Below are positions 1 through 10,222 of a stretch of 64,000 nt of DNA, one piece after another (the first letter of the stretch is position 1; each line of letters opens with the position of its first letter). The position numbers were made by a program, and so were the translations under genes. This DNA is from Achatina immaculata. Lineage: Eukaryota > Mollusca > Gastropoda > Stylommatophora > Achatinidae. Location of the stretch: NCBI GenBank assembly GCA_009760885.1, contig CM019693.1, positions 46,258,751 to 46,322,750 of the forward strand. The letters run 5' to 3'. Below the pieces are notes generated by a model that had not been told where the DNA came from, searched no databases, and was given only the letters and a program-made list of their open reading frames with translations.

Positions 1-1441
1 CTCAAAACTGACTTGGAAGCAACACATCAACAGTGCAGAAGCAAAAGCCAGAAGAAAACTAGCCATATTAAGAAAATTGAGTGGAACCACATGGGGAGCT
101 AGTGAAAGAATCCTCAAGAATGTATATCAGCAAGTATTCTACCACATTTAGAATATGGCTCAACATCTTGGTGCACAGCATCAAACACTACGCTGCATAA
201 TCTAGACAAAGTTCAAAATCAGTCACTACGGATTATCACAGGTGCCATGAGGTCCACACCGATAGTAGAAATGCAGAAAATAGTTGGTGTTCAACCGCTA
301 AAGGAACGTAGAGACACAAAGGTCATGACCATGGGAGAAAAATTCCTTAGCTCTGTAAGCCATCCCCTGAAGGAGAGATTCAATAACTTGGCATTAGGAC
401 GGCTTAAAAGAAGCAGCTTCATTCATCAGGCTAAGCGTATGCGTAAGCTGATACCTGACCTTCCAACTGTAGTCACTCCATTATCATCTGTACCAGAGCA
501 TACACCATGGAAAGAAGCAGATTATACACAAATAACTATTCAGACTGAAGTGAAAGGTGTGCAGAATGGTGAGATGCAGAGCAGTCTTGTAAGATCAACA
601 GCCACACTTAGTGTTCTAGATGACAAATATCCATGTGACACCTGGATACGTGTGTATACAGATGGATCTGCACATAATGCCATAAAGAATGGTGGGGCAG
701 GAGCATATATTGAATATCCAAACAACACCATTGACAAGATTTCCATACCCACTGGTAAATACTGCAACAACTTTGATGCAGAAGTTAGGGCAATTATTGC
801 TGCAGTTGAAAAACTATCAGACTCCAGAATTGATACATGTCCTGTAGTAATTCTCACAGATGCAAGATCAGTACTGGAGGCTCTTCAGTGCAACAAACTA
901 CCAGACCTTAAGGATGCCTTGTCAAAAATTGGCTTACAACATGGAGTCACTTTACAATGGATTCCCTCCCACTGTGGGATACTAGGCAATGAGAAAGCTG
1001 ACCATCTGGCCAAAGAGGGCACTGAAATGGAGCAACCAGACATACCAGTCACCTATAATCAGAAGAAAAGCATGATAAAAACCTACAGGAAGCCACAAAC
1101 ACCACCACATGATGACTATCACATGCTAAACAGAAAGGAACAAGTCACCATCTTCCGTCTCCGAACAGGACACAGCCGACTCCGAAGTCATATGTATACA
1201 AAGTTTAAGGTTGGTACTACTAATCTATGTACATGTGCCCAGGTGCCCCAAACCGTGGAACATATCCTCCAGAACTGCATCAACTACGAGACACTGAGAA
1301 ATAATTACTGGCCCAGTGAAACCACTAAAGAAGATAAGCTCTACGGTTCCATACATGAGTTACAAAAAACAGTGAAATTTATCCAAGAGACAGGACTGCA
1401 GATATAGACAGACAGTGCGAACGAAGAAGAAGAAGAAGAAG
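1..1441 (+). mobile_element. LINE-I retrotransposon, 3' part with (GAA)n tail
   Basis: This is the 3' third of a non-LTR retrotransposon, closely matching the longer copy at 45471-52861. Bases 1-246 encode the region after the reverse transcriptase palm (KLTWKQHIN...), with a one-base loss near 131 relative to the longer copy that breaks the frame. The RNase H and C-terminal Cys/His region follow, then a short 3' end (cagtgcgaacgaag) and a GAA tail at about 1424-1441. RNase H after the RT places it in the I group in the broad sense; the exact clade (I, Nimb, Ingi-like) is inference. The left end is cut by the window. This copy shows the uninterrupted version of the site where PLE-B inserted in the other copy. 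Confidence 0.9.
247..1407 (+). CDS. LINE-I polyprotein C-terminal part: RNase H and zinc-knuckle region (partial)
   Basis: The 386-codon open frame is the C-terminal part of the LINE-I ORF2; its first ATG is internal to the protein, not a real start. The RNase H domain spans about residues 135-260, with the acidic residues visible in VYTDGS, FDAEVRAI and LTDARS and the later SHCGILGNEKADHLAKEG segment. A C-terminal Cys-rich motif follows (CTCAQVPQTVEHILQNC), as in many LINE ORF2 proteins. RNase H would remove template RNA during target-primed reverse transcription. The frame is intact here, but the upstream frameshift means this copy cannot make a full protein. Confidence 0.85.
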   Translation: MRSTPIVEMQKIVGVQPLKERRDTKVMTMGEKFLSSVSHPLKERFNNLALGRLKRSSFIHQAKRMRKLIPDLPTVVTPLSSVPEHTPWKEADYTQITIQTEVKGVQNGEMQSSLVRSTATLSVLDDKYPCDTWIRVYTDGSAHNAIKNGGAGAYIEYPNNTIDKISIPTGKYCNNFDAEVRAIIAAVEKLSDSRIDTCPVVILTDARSVLEALQCNKLPDLKDALSKIGLQHGVTLQWIPSHCGILGNEKADHLAKEGTEMEQPDIPVTYNQKKSMIKTYRKPQTPPHDDYHMLNRKEQVTIFRLRTGHSRLRSHMYTKFKVGTTNLCTCAQVPQTVEHILQNCINYETLRNNYWPSETTKEDKLYGSIHELQKTVKFIQETGLQI

Positions 1442-1589
1442 ACTTGTTCCCTGTAAAAAACTGGAGCGTTACAGAAACACAGAGAGGAAAGCCAGGAAAC
1501 TTTGTCTTGGAAAAGGAAGGGACTCTGATAACAGAGCGCATGATGTTATGCAGTCAAAGCCAAAAGGAAGCTGCAGAACTGACATCCCA

Positions 1590-2188
1590 GCTTCTTCTTC
1601 TTCTTTGTACTAGCCTGATTTTTGTGATGCGCCCTATGGCTGGGTACCTCCAACTTCAGTGCCTTTCCTTTCTATGGCAGACTGTCTTGCTTGGACTGCC
1701 ATGAAGACAGTGGTGTAGGCTGGCCTGGCCAAAACTGTTTTCTAGCCTCTGGTGGTGTACTTAAGCCCTGCTCCATGTCAGATGTAGCATGCAATGATGG
1801 CTTTGAGACAGTTCCAGAGAAACACTTTGGGATGAGGAATTTGATGAGTGCCTCAACAATATCCATTCCCCGCCACCTATAGTCTGCTGGCTCTGTTTTG
1901 TTTACCTCATTCTGATAGCCATTGTTGTAAAGACCCATTGGCTTGTCATGTCCTGGATTCATTAGTTTCACACCAGATTTTCCTCATCCCTGCTGGCAAT
2001 CTCCATGTCTCCATCTGTCCACCAGCCTGACATTACATTTTACAAAAATGACAATTAAAATTAGTGTTGATTGTTACAGGTTTCTGGGCTACAGAAGTAG
2101 GTTAGAGGTTTTAAGCAAACAAATCTATGTTCCCTGTCTCACAAAGACTGTTAAGATAAGTATGTTCTTAACACATTTGTTCCCAAGG
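1590..2188 (-). mobile_element. Mini LINE-I: non-autonomous 5'-leader plus 3'-tail derivative
   Basis: Read on the minus strand, this roughly 600-bp unit matches the first ~570 bp of LINE-I (45471-46060) and then jumps directly to the end of LINE-I, finishing in a GAA tail (CTT tract at about 1591-1606 on plus). All of the endonuclease, RT and RNase H coding sequence is missing. A second copy at 38196-38817 has the same structure with a slightly different junction. A 9-10 bp imperfect TSD is suggested (acatcccag on the left, acatcctag on the right). It resembles an internally deleted LINE mobilised in trans. Confidence 0.75.
1672..1971 (-). CDS. Leader ORF of LINE-I (unknown function)
   Basis: A 99-codon open frame lies in the LINE-I leader region. 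It closely matches the 97-codon frame at 38303-38596 and the first 48 codons of the frame at 45692-45877. Shared segments include DKPMGLYNNGYQN and YRWRGMDIVEALI. I do not recognise a domain. It may be a short ORF1-like product or the N-terminal part of the ORF2 reading frame. Conservation in three copies is seen directly; a protein-coding role is inference. Confidence 0.4.
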   Translation of the reverse strand: MKLMNPGHDKPMGLYNNGYQNEVNKTEPADYRWRGMDIVEALIKFLIPKCFSGTVSKPSLHATSDMEQGLSTPPEARKQFWPGQPTPLSSWQSKQDSLP

Positions 2189-2199
2189 GAACATCCTAG

Positions 2200-4060
2200 T
2201 TGAGTACCAAGACACTTTTTACCATTGCATGTCAGAATGTTAGAGCAATGAATGAAAATGGAAAGGCTGCCATGACAGTGAGAGAAATGAATAGATATAA
2301 TATAAATATACTGGGGCAGAGCAAAACACACTGGACAAGAACAGGTAAGCTTAGACTAGCAATAGGAGAGACAATTATGTTTTCAGATCACCAAAACCCA
2401 GATATGACACACATGAGGGCATGGCACTAATGCTGTCTAGAGTCCCAGAGAGCATTGATGAGCTGGGAGGCAGTTATCTCAAGGATAATTGCAGCATGTT
2501 TCTCAACAAAAAAAGGATATTAAGTTGAATATCATCCAGGTATATGCACCAACAAATGATGCAAAAGAGGTAATAAAGGATGAATTCTACAACACACTGC
2601 AGGAAATCTTAGACCAACAAAGCAACAAACATATAACAATTCTAATGGGGGACATCAATGCAAAGGTAAGATCAACACAGGTTATGAGAAAGTAATGGGT
2701 CAAAATGGATTAAGAGTAATGAATGAAAATGAAGAAAGGCTAGTGGATCTATGCATGCTCAAAAACCTTGTCATTGGAGGAAGTGTATTTCCACACAAAA
2801 CTCTACACAAAGCCACATGGGTATCACTAGATCATGTCACTGAGAACCAGACAGACCATATTTGTATCAGTAGAAGCTTTCACAGAACATTGCAAGATGT
2901 CAGAGTGAAATGAGGTGCAGATGTAGTATCTGACCACCATGTACTGATAGCCAAACTGAGAATGAAACTGAAGAATTGCCATAAAACAGACATGGCAAGG
3001 AAAAGATATAATATGGTACTGTTGGAAGACCCAGAAATCACAAAGAACTTTAAACTGAAACTGAGCAACAGATTTCAGGTTCTGCAGGAGTTATACGAAG
3101 AAGATACAGTAGATGTGAACACTGAGTGGAATAGTGCTAAAGAAATGTGGGGCAATCCATGTGAAGTGACAGTGGGATTTAAGAAACCTCACCACAAGGA
3201 GTGCATTACATTGGAAACATTGAAGATAGACAGAAGGACAGAAATGAAAGCAAAAATAAATGACAGTAAAACAAGAGCAGCTAAGGCTTTAGCTCAGATA
3301 GAATACAATTTGGCCCATAAAGAGGTTAGGAAAAGTGTAAAAAGAGACAATCAGGCCTATTTTGATAATATGGCAGGACAGGCACAAAAGGCAGCTGGTA
3401 AAAACAATATGAGAGCATGGTATAAAATCACCAAGAAGTTAGCAAATAGACCATGCAGGATAGAAATGCCCATCAAAAACAAGGAAGGTAAGGTAGTAAC
3501 AGAAGCAGAATCCACCAACATGCAGTATAAAATTAAATGGAACTATTCTAAAGCAGGTGCAGAAATTCAAATACCTTGGAGCAGTAATAACTTCAGATGG
3601 GAAATGCAGAACAGAAATTAGGAACAGAATAGGCCAAGCAAAGACTGCATTTCAGAGAATGAGAAACATATTATGCAACACATCCTTATCAATGAATGTT
3701 AGAAAACGAGTCCTAAAATGCTATATTGAACCTATCTTGTTATATGGAAGTGAATCATGGACAATAGGCAAGTCTGCACAAAAATCATTGGAAACAGCAG
3801 AAATGTGGTTTATTAGAAGAATGTTGCAAATCCCCTGGACAGCAAAAATAACTAATGAAGAATGTATGAGAAGAGCTGGAGAGACAAAAAAAACCTTGTA
3901 AAAAAAATAAGCGAGAGACAATGTACTTTCATAGGACATGCAATGAGAAGAGGAGGCATTGAAAATATTATAACAGGAAAAATAGAAGGAAGAAGATCAA
4001 GAGGAAGACCAAGAGAAATGATACTGAACAGTCTGACAGGATAGTGTGAGGGGAGATCAC
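2200..4060 (+). pseudogene. RTE-E LINE relic lacking its RT palm domain
   Basis: Broken frames encode an RTE-clade ORF2. There is an AP-endonuclease start (QNVRAMNENGKAAMTVREMNRY), a central endonuclease piece at 2489-2913 with DINAKV, and a linker at 2962-3540. The sequence then jumps near 3540 directly to the region after the palm (MQKFKYLGAVITSDGK, 3557-3901) and the C-terminal GRRSRGRPRE box (3862-4044). The catalytic palm with its [FY]xDD motif is absent, so this is an internal deletion as well as a frameshifted copy. A minus-strand fragment of the same 3' region occurs at 40548-40945. Confidence 0.85.
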
Positions 4061-4064
4061 CAAC

Positions 4065-5230
4065 TGAGCTGATGGCCTGCATGAAGGATCCTGCACTCTG
4101 AAGAAGCACATTATAAGGTAAATGTAATTTATTCACATTTAATTTTTATATTTATTATTGTTAATATACTTTGCTTGAATTTAATTTGTTTTATATACTG
4201 TTAATCATGTATGCTTTCTTTGCATTAATACTGTGAATCTGATAATGTGCATCCTTTTAATCTCATTATATGTGTGTATGTAAGTTTCTTCTAAAACTCC
4301 ACAAAACATTAAAATTTCCATGAAGTGTTGGTCAAAAAAAAAAAAAACATCAAAGGGAAAAGCTATGTTTTAGTGGTTTAAAAATTTTCTTTGCATTTAG
4401 TGTGTTCACCTTGCATTGTGAATCAGATTTTACTTCATGAAATTTCATGCCACTTTAAAAATGAAGTGCATAAAATATTAAATATCCTGTGATGCCATAT
4501 ATACATAGCTTCTAATATTACAGAAAAACAACTCCAAACCATCTGCTTAGATATACAAAAGATTGGAACAGAGAATGTCTAGAATGTTCTTAGACACAAA
4601 ACTACAAAGGACTAAAAATTATAACTGAATGAAACAATGCAGAAAATATTGAGACAAGACTTGAATGTGTGCGAATGAACTTTTATTTTATATATTATGT
4701 GAACTGGATGCACTTTGTTTGAAGTTAACTTGTTATGCTAATTGTTAAGTGAGTGTGTTTTGCTTGCACTTAATTTGTTTATTTATCTTGTCAAAGAAAA
4801 AAAAAACCTGGTTTTAAACAGAAAGCTGCCTTCTGATCTCCTGGATCAATGACACTGAAAGACAATAAGACACAAAAGAGAATAATTCTGCTACAGAGAT
4901 GAAAATAGCATATTAGAGCAAAAAAGTATCTTCTAATGCCACTGAAAATGACTGTGAATTAGATATTGTGTCTATGTAGATCAAATGTGCTTTCTTAGAA
5001 TTTAATTTATTCACTTAGTATTGCAAAATGGAAGTGAAAACTGGTTCATGGACTATGAATAATATAATTTTAAAAATTTCTTTATAACATTATGGTGCAC
5101 AATTTATGCTTTTCATTTCTTTATTATTGTGGATCAGATATGGTTCCTCTGAACTTAAATTCTTCCCAAAGTATTGTTAAATGGAGGTGAAAATTGGGCT
5201 TTGAATCATAGGCATTTCTTTGTAACACTG
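4065..5230 (+). other. AT-rich non-coding stretch with degenerate repeats
   Basis: I see no gene here. Loosely repeated phrases recur, such as gaatttaatttgttt near 4175, cacttaatttgtttatt near 4768 and gaatttaatttattcac near 5000. The blocks at about 5040-5095 and 5195-5240 resemble each other (tttctttataacattatggtg and tttctttgtaacactgtggtg). This suggests an old, diverged tandem or dispersed repeat. Short A tracts are at 4334-4346 and 4796-4805. Confidence 0.35.
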
Positions 5231-5234
5231 TGGT

Positions 5235-5960
5235 GTAAAATTATTCAAAGGTTCGAAATCAGATTAGCATCACTGCATATATGTTCCATCACATGCTGCA
5301 GCATCCATCCAAGACTATGTTTGATAACAGTTCCCATTAGGTGTTGGTGCTGATTCTTTATGATGTGTTTTCTGTCACACAGTTCAGATTTCCTACCAGC
5401 ACCCTTAATTTGTCCTAGCTCCAGCAATCACTTCACAATTACATTGTTCTTCCATTCCCTCTCTTCATTTTCCCGCAGTCTGTCCAATACTATTTAGCAA
5501 TATCACCTGTGTCCATTCTCAGCCTGGCATTTATTTTAGGCTGTCCAGCAAGTCTATCTGCCACTTCATTGTCATCTACTCCCACATGCCCTGAACAATA
5601 AAACCACATTAGGTCCTTCACAGATCACTGGCTTAACAGATGGACCCATTCTTTTTGAAGCAATTGTTGTTCTCAGTCTTATGAAGCATACTCTAAGAAT
5701 CTGTCACACTGACTCTAATAATCTGTCACACTGACGCCATGAACTACTTCATGGGCAACTAGACATTCCACTGACACATCCTCAGTTTCCATTCACATGC
5801 TTGATGCGCTGACTTCAAAGGCCCACAAACCCTGTGCCACTACACTTCCATTGAGGTAGACAACAAAATAAAAACCACTTCTGCTGTTCCAAGATACTGA
5901 GCCATAGTTTGAGATTTCTTACATGGTGGTAGGCATTTCTTTGTCCCTATTTACTTGAGC
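5235..5960 (-). pseudogene. Decayed LINE fragment: RNase H and C-terminal region
   Basis: On the minus strand, frames interrupted by stops read like a LINE RNase H domain: a WFYCSGHVGVDDNEVADRLA segment (about 5565-5620), then a C-terminal region with GAGRKSELCDRK and a MGTVIKHSLGWML segment (about 5245-5427). A related C-terminal piece lies at 19985-20225 (GTVTQHTLRTILR). The copy is strongly diverged and non-functional. Its family differs from LINE-I. Confidence 0.6.
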
Positions 5961-6351
5961 AGTACTAGCTACTTCTGCTAGCAGAAAATTAAAACAGAAT
6001 AATAAACCTCAAAACTGAAATTTTAGGAGAAAAGACAGTTTTGGAAGGCAAGACAAGAATTTTAGTTTTTAAAAAAATGCAAGAAACTGAGTTAATCTAA
6101 GAAAACTATAGGAAAAAGATATTAAAGGAGGGTAGAAAAAGAACTGAATTATGAGTAAAGCTAAATTAGTAAGACATGGCAATATATATGCAATGCTTAA
6201 GACAAAAAAAATGGAGTTTGGAGGAACATCAATTCTAGCTTGAAATGTGTCACTCTGATCTCTTGCTGGTTTTTTTAAGGTTCTAAAACTTCAAAGCTTT
6301 CATTGAATTCTAATTGTTGAAATTATAGTCATCAAATCTGTTGATTTCTAA

Positions 6352-6523
6352 CATCATACACTGACAAATAACAGCTTAACATCATATGCTAAGAAAAACA
6401 TCTTCACTATCATGTGCTGACAACCAAAATTTCAAACATCATATACTGACAAACAACATCTTAACATCATATTCTGATGAAAAACATCTTTAATATCGTG
6501 TGCTGACAACCAAAATTTCAAAC
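6352..6523 (+). repeat. Two-copy tandem repeat of about 86 bp
   Basis: Two adjacent copies each run from catcatacactgac or catcatatactgac to gacaaccaaaatttcaaa. Short catcatatgctga-like sub-motifs occur inside each copy and continue weakly to about 6660. Nothing coding is seen between 5960 and 6670 apart from this. Confidence 0.7.
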
Positions 6524-6673
6524 ATCATATGAAGAGAAATAACATTATTACTATAAGCCAGCAAACAAATATCTCTATCATATAATGTTAATAAATTTTT
6601 CTATCACATGACAAGCATCACTAAGACCACATGATGAATGACAAACAGTATGTCTGACATCATGCATGATTAC

Positions 6674-6740
6674 CTGTTTCTGGTTCTGATAAATCCTCTC
6701 TTTTGTCAATAATGGTCTCCAACTGTGGCTCCTTCTTACT
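6674..6740 (-). CDS. Candidate 67-bp internal exon of a minus-strand host gene
   Basis: Read on the minus strand, a pyrimidine-containing acceptor (ccttgtttcag) precedes 67 bp that are open in phase 0 (S-K-K-E-P-Q-L-E-T-I-I-D-K...), followed by a good donor (ACAG|gtaatc). The exon would start in phase 0, compatible with the phase-0 donor of the candidate first exon at 16081-16176, and would leave one base for the next exon. It is not related to any repeat I recognise in this window. I do not recognise the protein. Splice sites and phase are seen; a link to the upstream exon is inference. Confidence 0.45.
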
Positions 6741-6810
6741 CTGAAACAAGGTGGAGATAAGTCAGAAAGCCAGAAACTCTGAACCTATCATTATGAGGCA
6801 AAAACAAAGA

Positions 6811-6846
6811 CACACACACACACACACACATACACACACAGTCACA
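6811..6846 (+). repeat. (CA)n microsatellite
   Basis: A run of CA dinucleotides with small interruptions lies in a purine-rich stretch. No gene is visible from 6741 to 7484. Confidence 0.9.
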
Positions 6847-7484
6847 CAGAAGAGGAGGAGGGGCAAAGGAGAGAGAAACAGAAAATACAATACAGTGATC
6901 TGTGAAATGATAAAATTCACCACTGCTGGAGGTAAGTCTTATAAACATAATTTTGAGAATTGAAAAAATCTCATGGTGGAACATATTCTGTGCCAAAAAT
7001 TACTTTTGTTTGCAACTGTACAGTCATTGTTGTGATAAAACTGGTGATACAAAGTCAAGATAAATGACAGTAGTAAGCAGTGCATTTTGTTTAAAGTTAT
7101 GGATATCAAATACGAGGAGGTATGATTATATTATGATTATAATGCAACCAAAAATGAACAGAAACAAGCATTACAGGAGGATTTAACATTATTGGAATTT
7201 CTGTCATCTATATTTTTCAAACTGGAAAAATAAAATAAGTAAAACTGCTTACTGAACTAACACCATATCCCTATGTGCCTCTAAGGCATGACAGGATTAC
7301 CTTTACTGAATATGAAAGTTTAACTCAAAAAGTTTTCATAACTGCAGAAAGCTAAACAACGTCAACATGTGCAGCTTTTGTGGCATATAAGATTTCCAAG
7401 CTGTATTCAATTTCCCTCTAAGTGTTCTCCAGACTTTACAGTGTAGCTGTTTTGATCACAGAAACAATTCTGAACTTCAGTTCA

Positions 7485-7808
7485 TTGAGGGAGGTCACAC
7501 GGGTCTTTTAAACAGTGTCTATAAAGTATGTAAGATGGACACCACAGAGGAACAGAAGTAAGGGTAGACCAAAAGAGACATGGAGAAGAACAACAGAAAG
7601 GATGTTGAGCAATAGAGGGCTCACCTGGGCAAGAGCAGAAAAAAAGGCGAAGGACAGGCATTTGTGGAAAACCCTTGCGGAAGCCCCATGTGCCCTGGGC
7701 ACTTAAGGTTCAGAGAGAGAGATAAAGTATGTTTACAGTCAGTGTAAAACTGGGTGAGTGTGGAGGTCACAGGGCTCTTTTAAATAGTGTCTATAAAGTA
7801 TGTTCTTA
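7485..7808 (+). repeat. Host tandem repeat of about 72 bp, split by RTE-A
   Basis: Phrases ggtcacacgggtctttta / ggtcacagggctctttta and gtgtctataaagtatgt occur at 7490-7531 and 7766-7805, and gtgtaaaactgggtgagtg occurs at 7742-7760 and again at about 9517-9535. This points to a tandem repeat of about 72 bp into which RTE-A (7532-7721), RTE-B (from 7809) and RTE-C (to about 9500) were inserted in turn. Confidence 0.6.
7532..7721 (+). mobile_element. RTE-A LINE, 190-bp 5'-truncated copy with TSD
   Basis: This is the last ~190 bp of RTE-A. It encodes the C-terminal RSKGRPKETWRRTTERM segment (7553-7603) and ends at the (GA)n tail. The 11-bp TSD ataaagtatgt is present at 7521-7531 and 7722-7732. 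The ORF fragment ends with a TAA in ggcacttaagg, the usual end for this family. Confidence 0.9.
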
Positions 7809-8672
7809 TATCTTATATCTTATATCCTTCCCGTGCCGTTAAACGTCACATAGGGCTCGCAAAGTAGTTCGCCAATTTTTCCTGTCTTCGGCGAGTCTTT
7901 CAACCTCATCAAAGGATTTTATGCCTGTTAACTTGGCCTCTCTTAATAATGTCTTCAGAGTTTCACGCGGTCTGCCCCTTTTTCTTCGGCCTGTTGTGTT
8001 CCACTTGATAGCTTGTTTTGGGATTCTCTGATCATTTCTTCTCATCAAGTGACCAACATATGTCCATCTCCTTTTCCTGATCACCCATGAGACTGGTTGT
8101 TGTTCAGTCATCTGTCTTATCTCTGCATTGTTCTTGAATTCATTCCACTTGATGCCGAGTATTTTCCTTAGGCATTTGTTTTCAAAAGAGTCTAATTTCT
8201 TTTCTATTTCTTTAGTTGTTTTCCAGCTTTCACATGCATAAATGAGGGTAGATATTACATTTGAATTGAATAGTCTTAACTTGGTTTTTGTGCTTATAAC
8301 TTTTGAATTCCATATGTTCTCAAGATTCTTCAAGATTGATGCTGCTTTTGCAGTTCTGATCCTAACTTCCTTTCTAGTGTCACCATCCTGGTCTATGTAG
8401 CTGCCAAGGTATGCAAATTGATTGACTTCTTCAATATCTGTCCCTTCTATGTGTATTTTTCCATTTTGATTGGTGGGAATTTTCATTATTTTTGTTTTGT
8501 CCTTGTTAATTTCAAGTCCTATTTTGCTAGCCAGTGAAGACAGGCTATCTGTTTTTTCTTGCATGGAATTCACATTATTACTGATAAGAGTTATGTCATC
8601 AGCAAAATCAAGATCTTCTAGTTGGGTCCCATGTACCCAGTCAATACCTGTGTTACCTGTGCAGCAGGTAAC
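7809..8672 (-). mobile_element. RTE-B LINE, 5'-truncated copy
   Basis: The minus-strand frame (7839-8693) encodes the end of the RT palm with LDFADD (residues about 25-35), then the thumb and C-terminal region (QFAYLGSYIDQDGD, RKRRWTYVGHLMRRN, RKRGRPRETLK) and ends LRALCDV. The element ends in the repeated (ataag) tail seen on plus as cttatatcttatatcc. The frame is open, but the N-terminal two thirds are missing, so it cannot move on its own. The flanking agtatgttc (7796-7804) and cagtatgttcac (8673-8684) look like its TSD; the right copy also flanks RTE-C. Confidence 0.88.
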
Positions 8673-8684
8673 AGTATGTTCACA

Positions 8685-9500
8685 TTCATTCATTCATTCA
8701 TTCATTTGCATGTCCCTTGCGGAACTTTGCTCCCAAACAGCACTCCTGTAGGCCTCTCGGTTATGAGCAAGATGGCCTGCTGCTGTTGCATCCATTTCCA
8801 GATCGTCAACGATGTCTTGCAGCCATCTTCGTCTTGGTCTTCCTCTTTTTCTTTTTCCCATTATGTATCCTTCCAATACGGTCTTCTCTAAATTATCATG
8901 ACGTTTAATGTGTCCAAAATATTTAAGTTTTCTCTCTTTAATCCTCTTCACTAGCCAGCCTTCTTCAATATTAAGCTCTTGTAGTATAGATATATTTGTT
9001 CTTTTTTGTGTCCACGATATTTGGAGAACTCTTCTGTAGCATTTACATTCAAAGGCATTTATGTGTTTCTCAGCTGTTTTGTTAAGTGTCCAGGTCTCAC
9101 AGGCATATGTTGCTATGGGAAAGATGCATGCCCTTAAAAATCTTATTTTTGTGGTTCTGTCTGCTCCTCTCCACAGATTCTTTATTTGTTTTACTTTCTG
9201 AAGAGCGATAGATGTCCTCCTTTTAATTTCCCTCATTGTATCTCCATTATTAGTTAGTAGCGATCCAAGATATTCAAAACTCTCCACTTCTTCCAGTTTT
9301 TCCTCATTGATACATATTTCAGTTGCCTTGTTTGTTTTGTCAGTTGTCATCAATTTAGTTTTCTTTGCATTAGATAGAGGTTCTGCTCTTCGCTTTTCTT
9401 GCGGACTGACATAATTAGTTTTTCCATTCCTTTTTGTGTTGTGGACAGCAATACTGTGTCATCAGCATATCTAATCTCTGGTATTTCATATGCTGATGAC
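8685..9500 (-). mobile_element. RTE-C LINE, 5'-truncated copy
   Basis: The minus-strand frame (8694-9353) encodes the post-palm region of RTE-C (KLEEVESFEYLGSLLTNNGD), a CETWTLNKTAEKH segment and the C-terminal KRKRGRPRRRWLQDIVDDL box. The element ends in an (ATGA)n tail seen on plus as tcattcattcatt. It extends 5' to about 9500. The sequence agtatgttcac lies on both sides (about 8674-8684 and 9501-9511), which is the TSD. RTE-B ends at the same target, so two RTE elements sit back to back sharing one TSD copy. Confidence 0.88.
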
Positions 9501-9529
9501 AGTATGTTCACAGTCAGTGTAAAACTGGG

Positions 9530-10115
9530 TGAGTGTGGAGGTCAAAAAAGCCAATCTACCACCCAAGAAAATGCATGTCAAGAAATTCTTGGACAATAAG
9601 AGCCCAATGTGGAGGTGCATCATCGTACTGGAACACTGCAAATGGCTGGTGATCTTCCAAACTTGAGTAACAGATACAACTGTAGCATGTCCAGGTAGGT
9701 CATCACTGTCAATTACACAAAGTAAAGGAGCCCCCAAAACCTCTGAACATGACAAAGCACAGCTGACATTCACTTCTGCAATATCTTTTGATTTTTTGAA
9801 TGGTTTGAGGGTTTTCAGATCCCCATACTCTGCAGTTATGATAAATTACCCTCCCTGATATGTAAAACTTTGCTTTATCACTAAATATCCAACTATGAAG
9901 GTAATTTTCATCAGCTTCAACATTTGGCAAACTGGAAACAGTGGGGTTTATCATCTGGCTTTAAAGCCTGCACAGTCTGCACTCTGTAGGTATGGAGGTG
10001 TAGCAGTTATGAGCAACCCTTCAAACAATTGTTTGTGGCATACTTAACTGCAAAGAGGCTCATCTAGTTGATTTCTGTGGGCTTTGATAAAATGTTTCCC
10101 CAGATTCTAACAATA
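9530..10115 (-). pseudogene. Decayed DDE-type (IS630/Tc1/mariner superfamily) transposase
   Basis: Minus-strand frames at 9709-9954 and 9486-9773 together read like one transposase: WIFSDKAKFYISGRVIYHNC and VWGSENPQTIQK, then CALSCSEVLGA and HIGLLLSKNFLTCIFLGG. The F-S-D and H-N-C-R-x-W-G-S-E pattern is typical of DDE_3-type Tc1/mariner-superfamily proteins common in invertebrates. It is shifted and truncated. The upstream part to about 10115 has only weak similarity. No terminal inverted repeats were found. Confidence 0.6.
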
Positions 10116-10222
10116 ATTTTTTATGAGTCTTCCTGCTCCTTCTCAATGCAGAACATTACGAGTCTCGTGAATTTGCTATGACCAATGTTGGACAGCATTA
10201 TCTGAAGATAAATCTTTTCTAA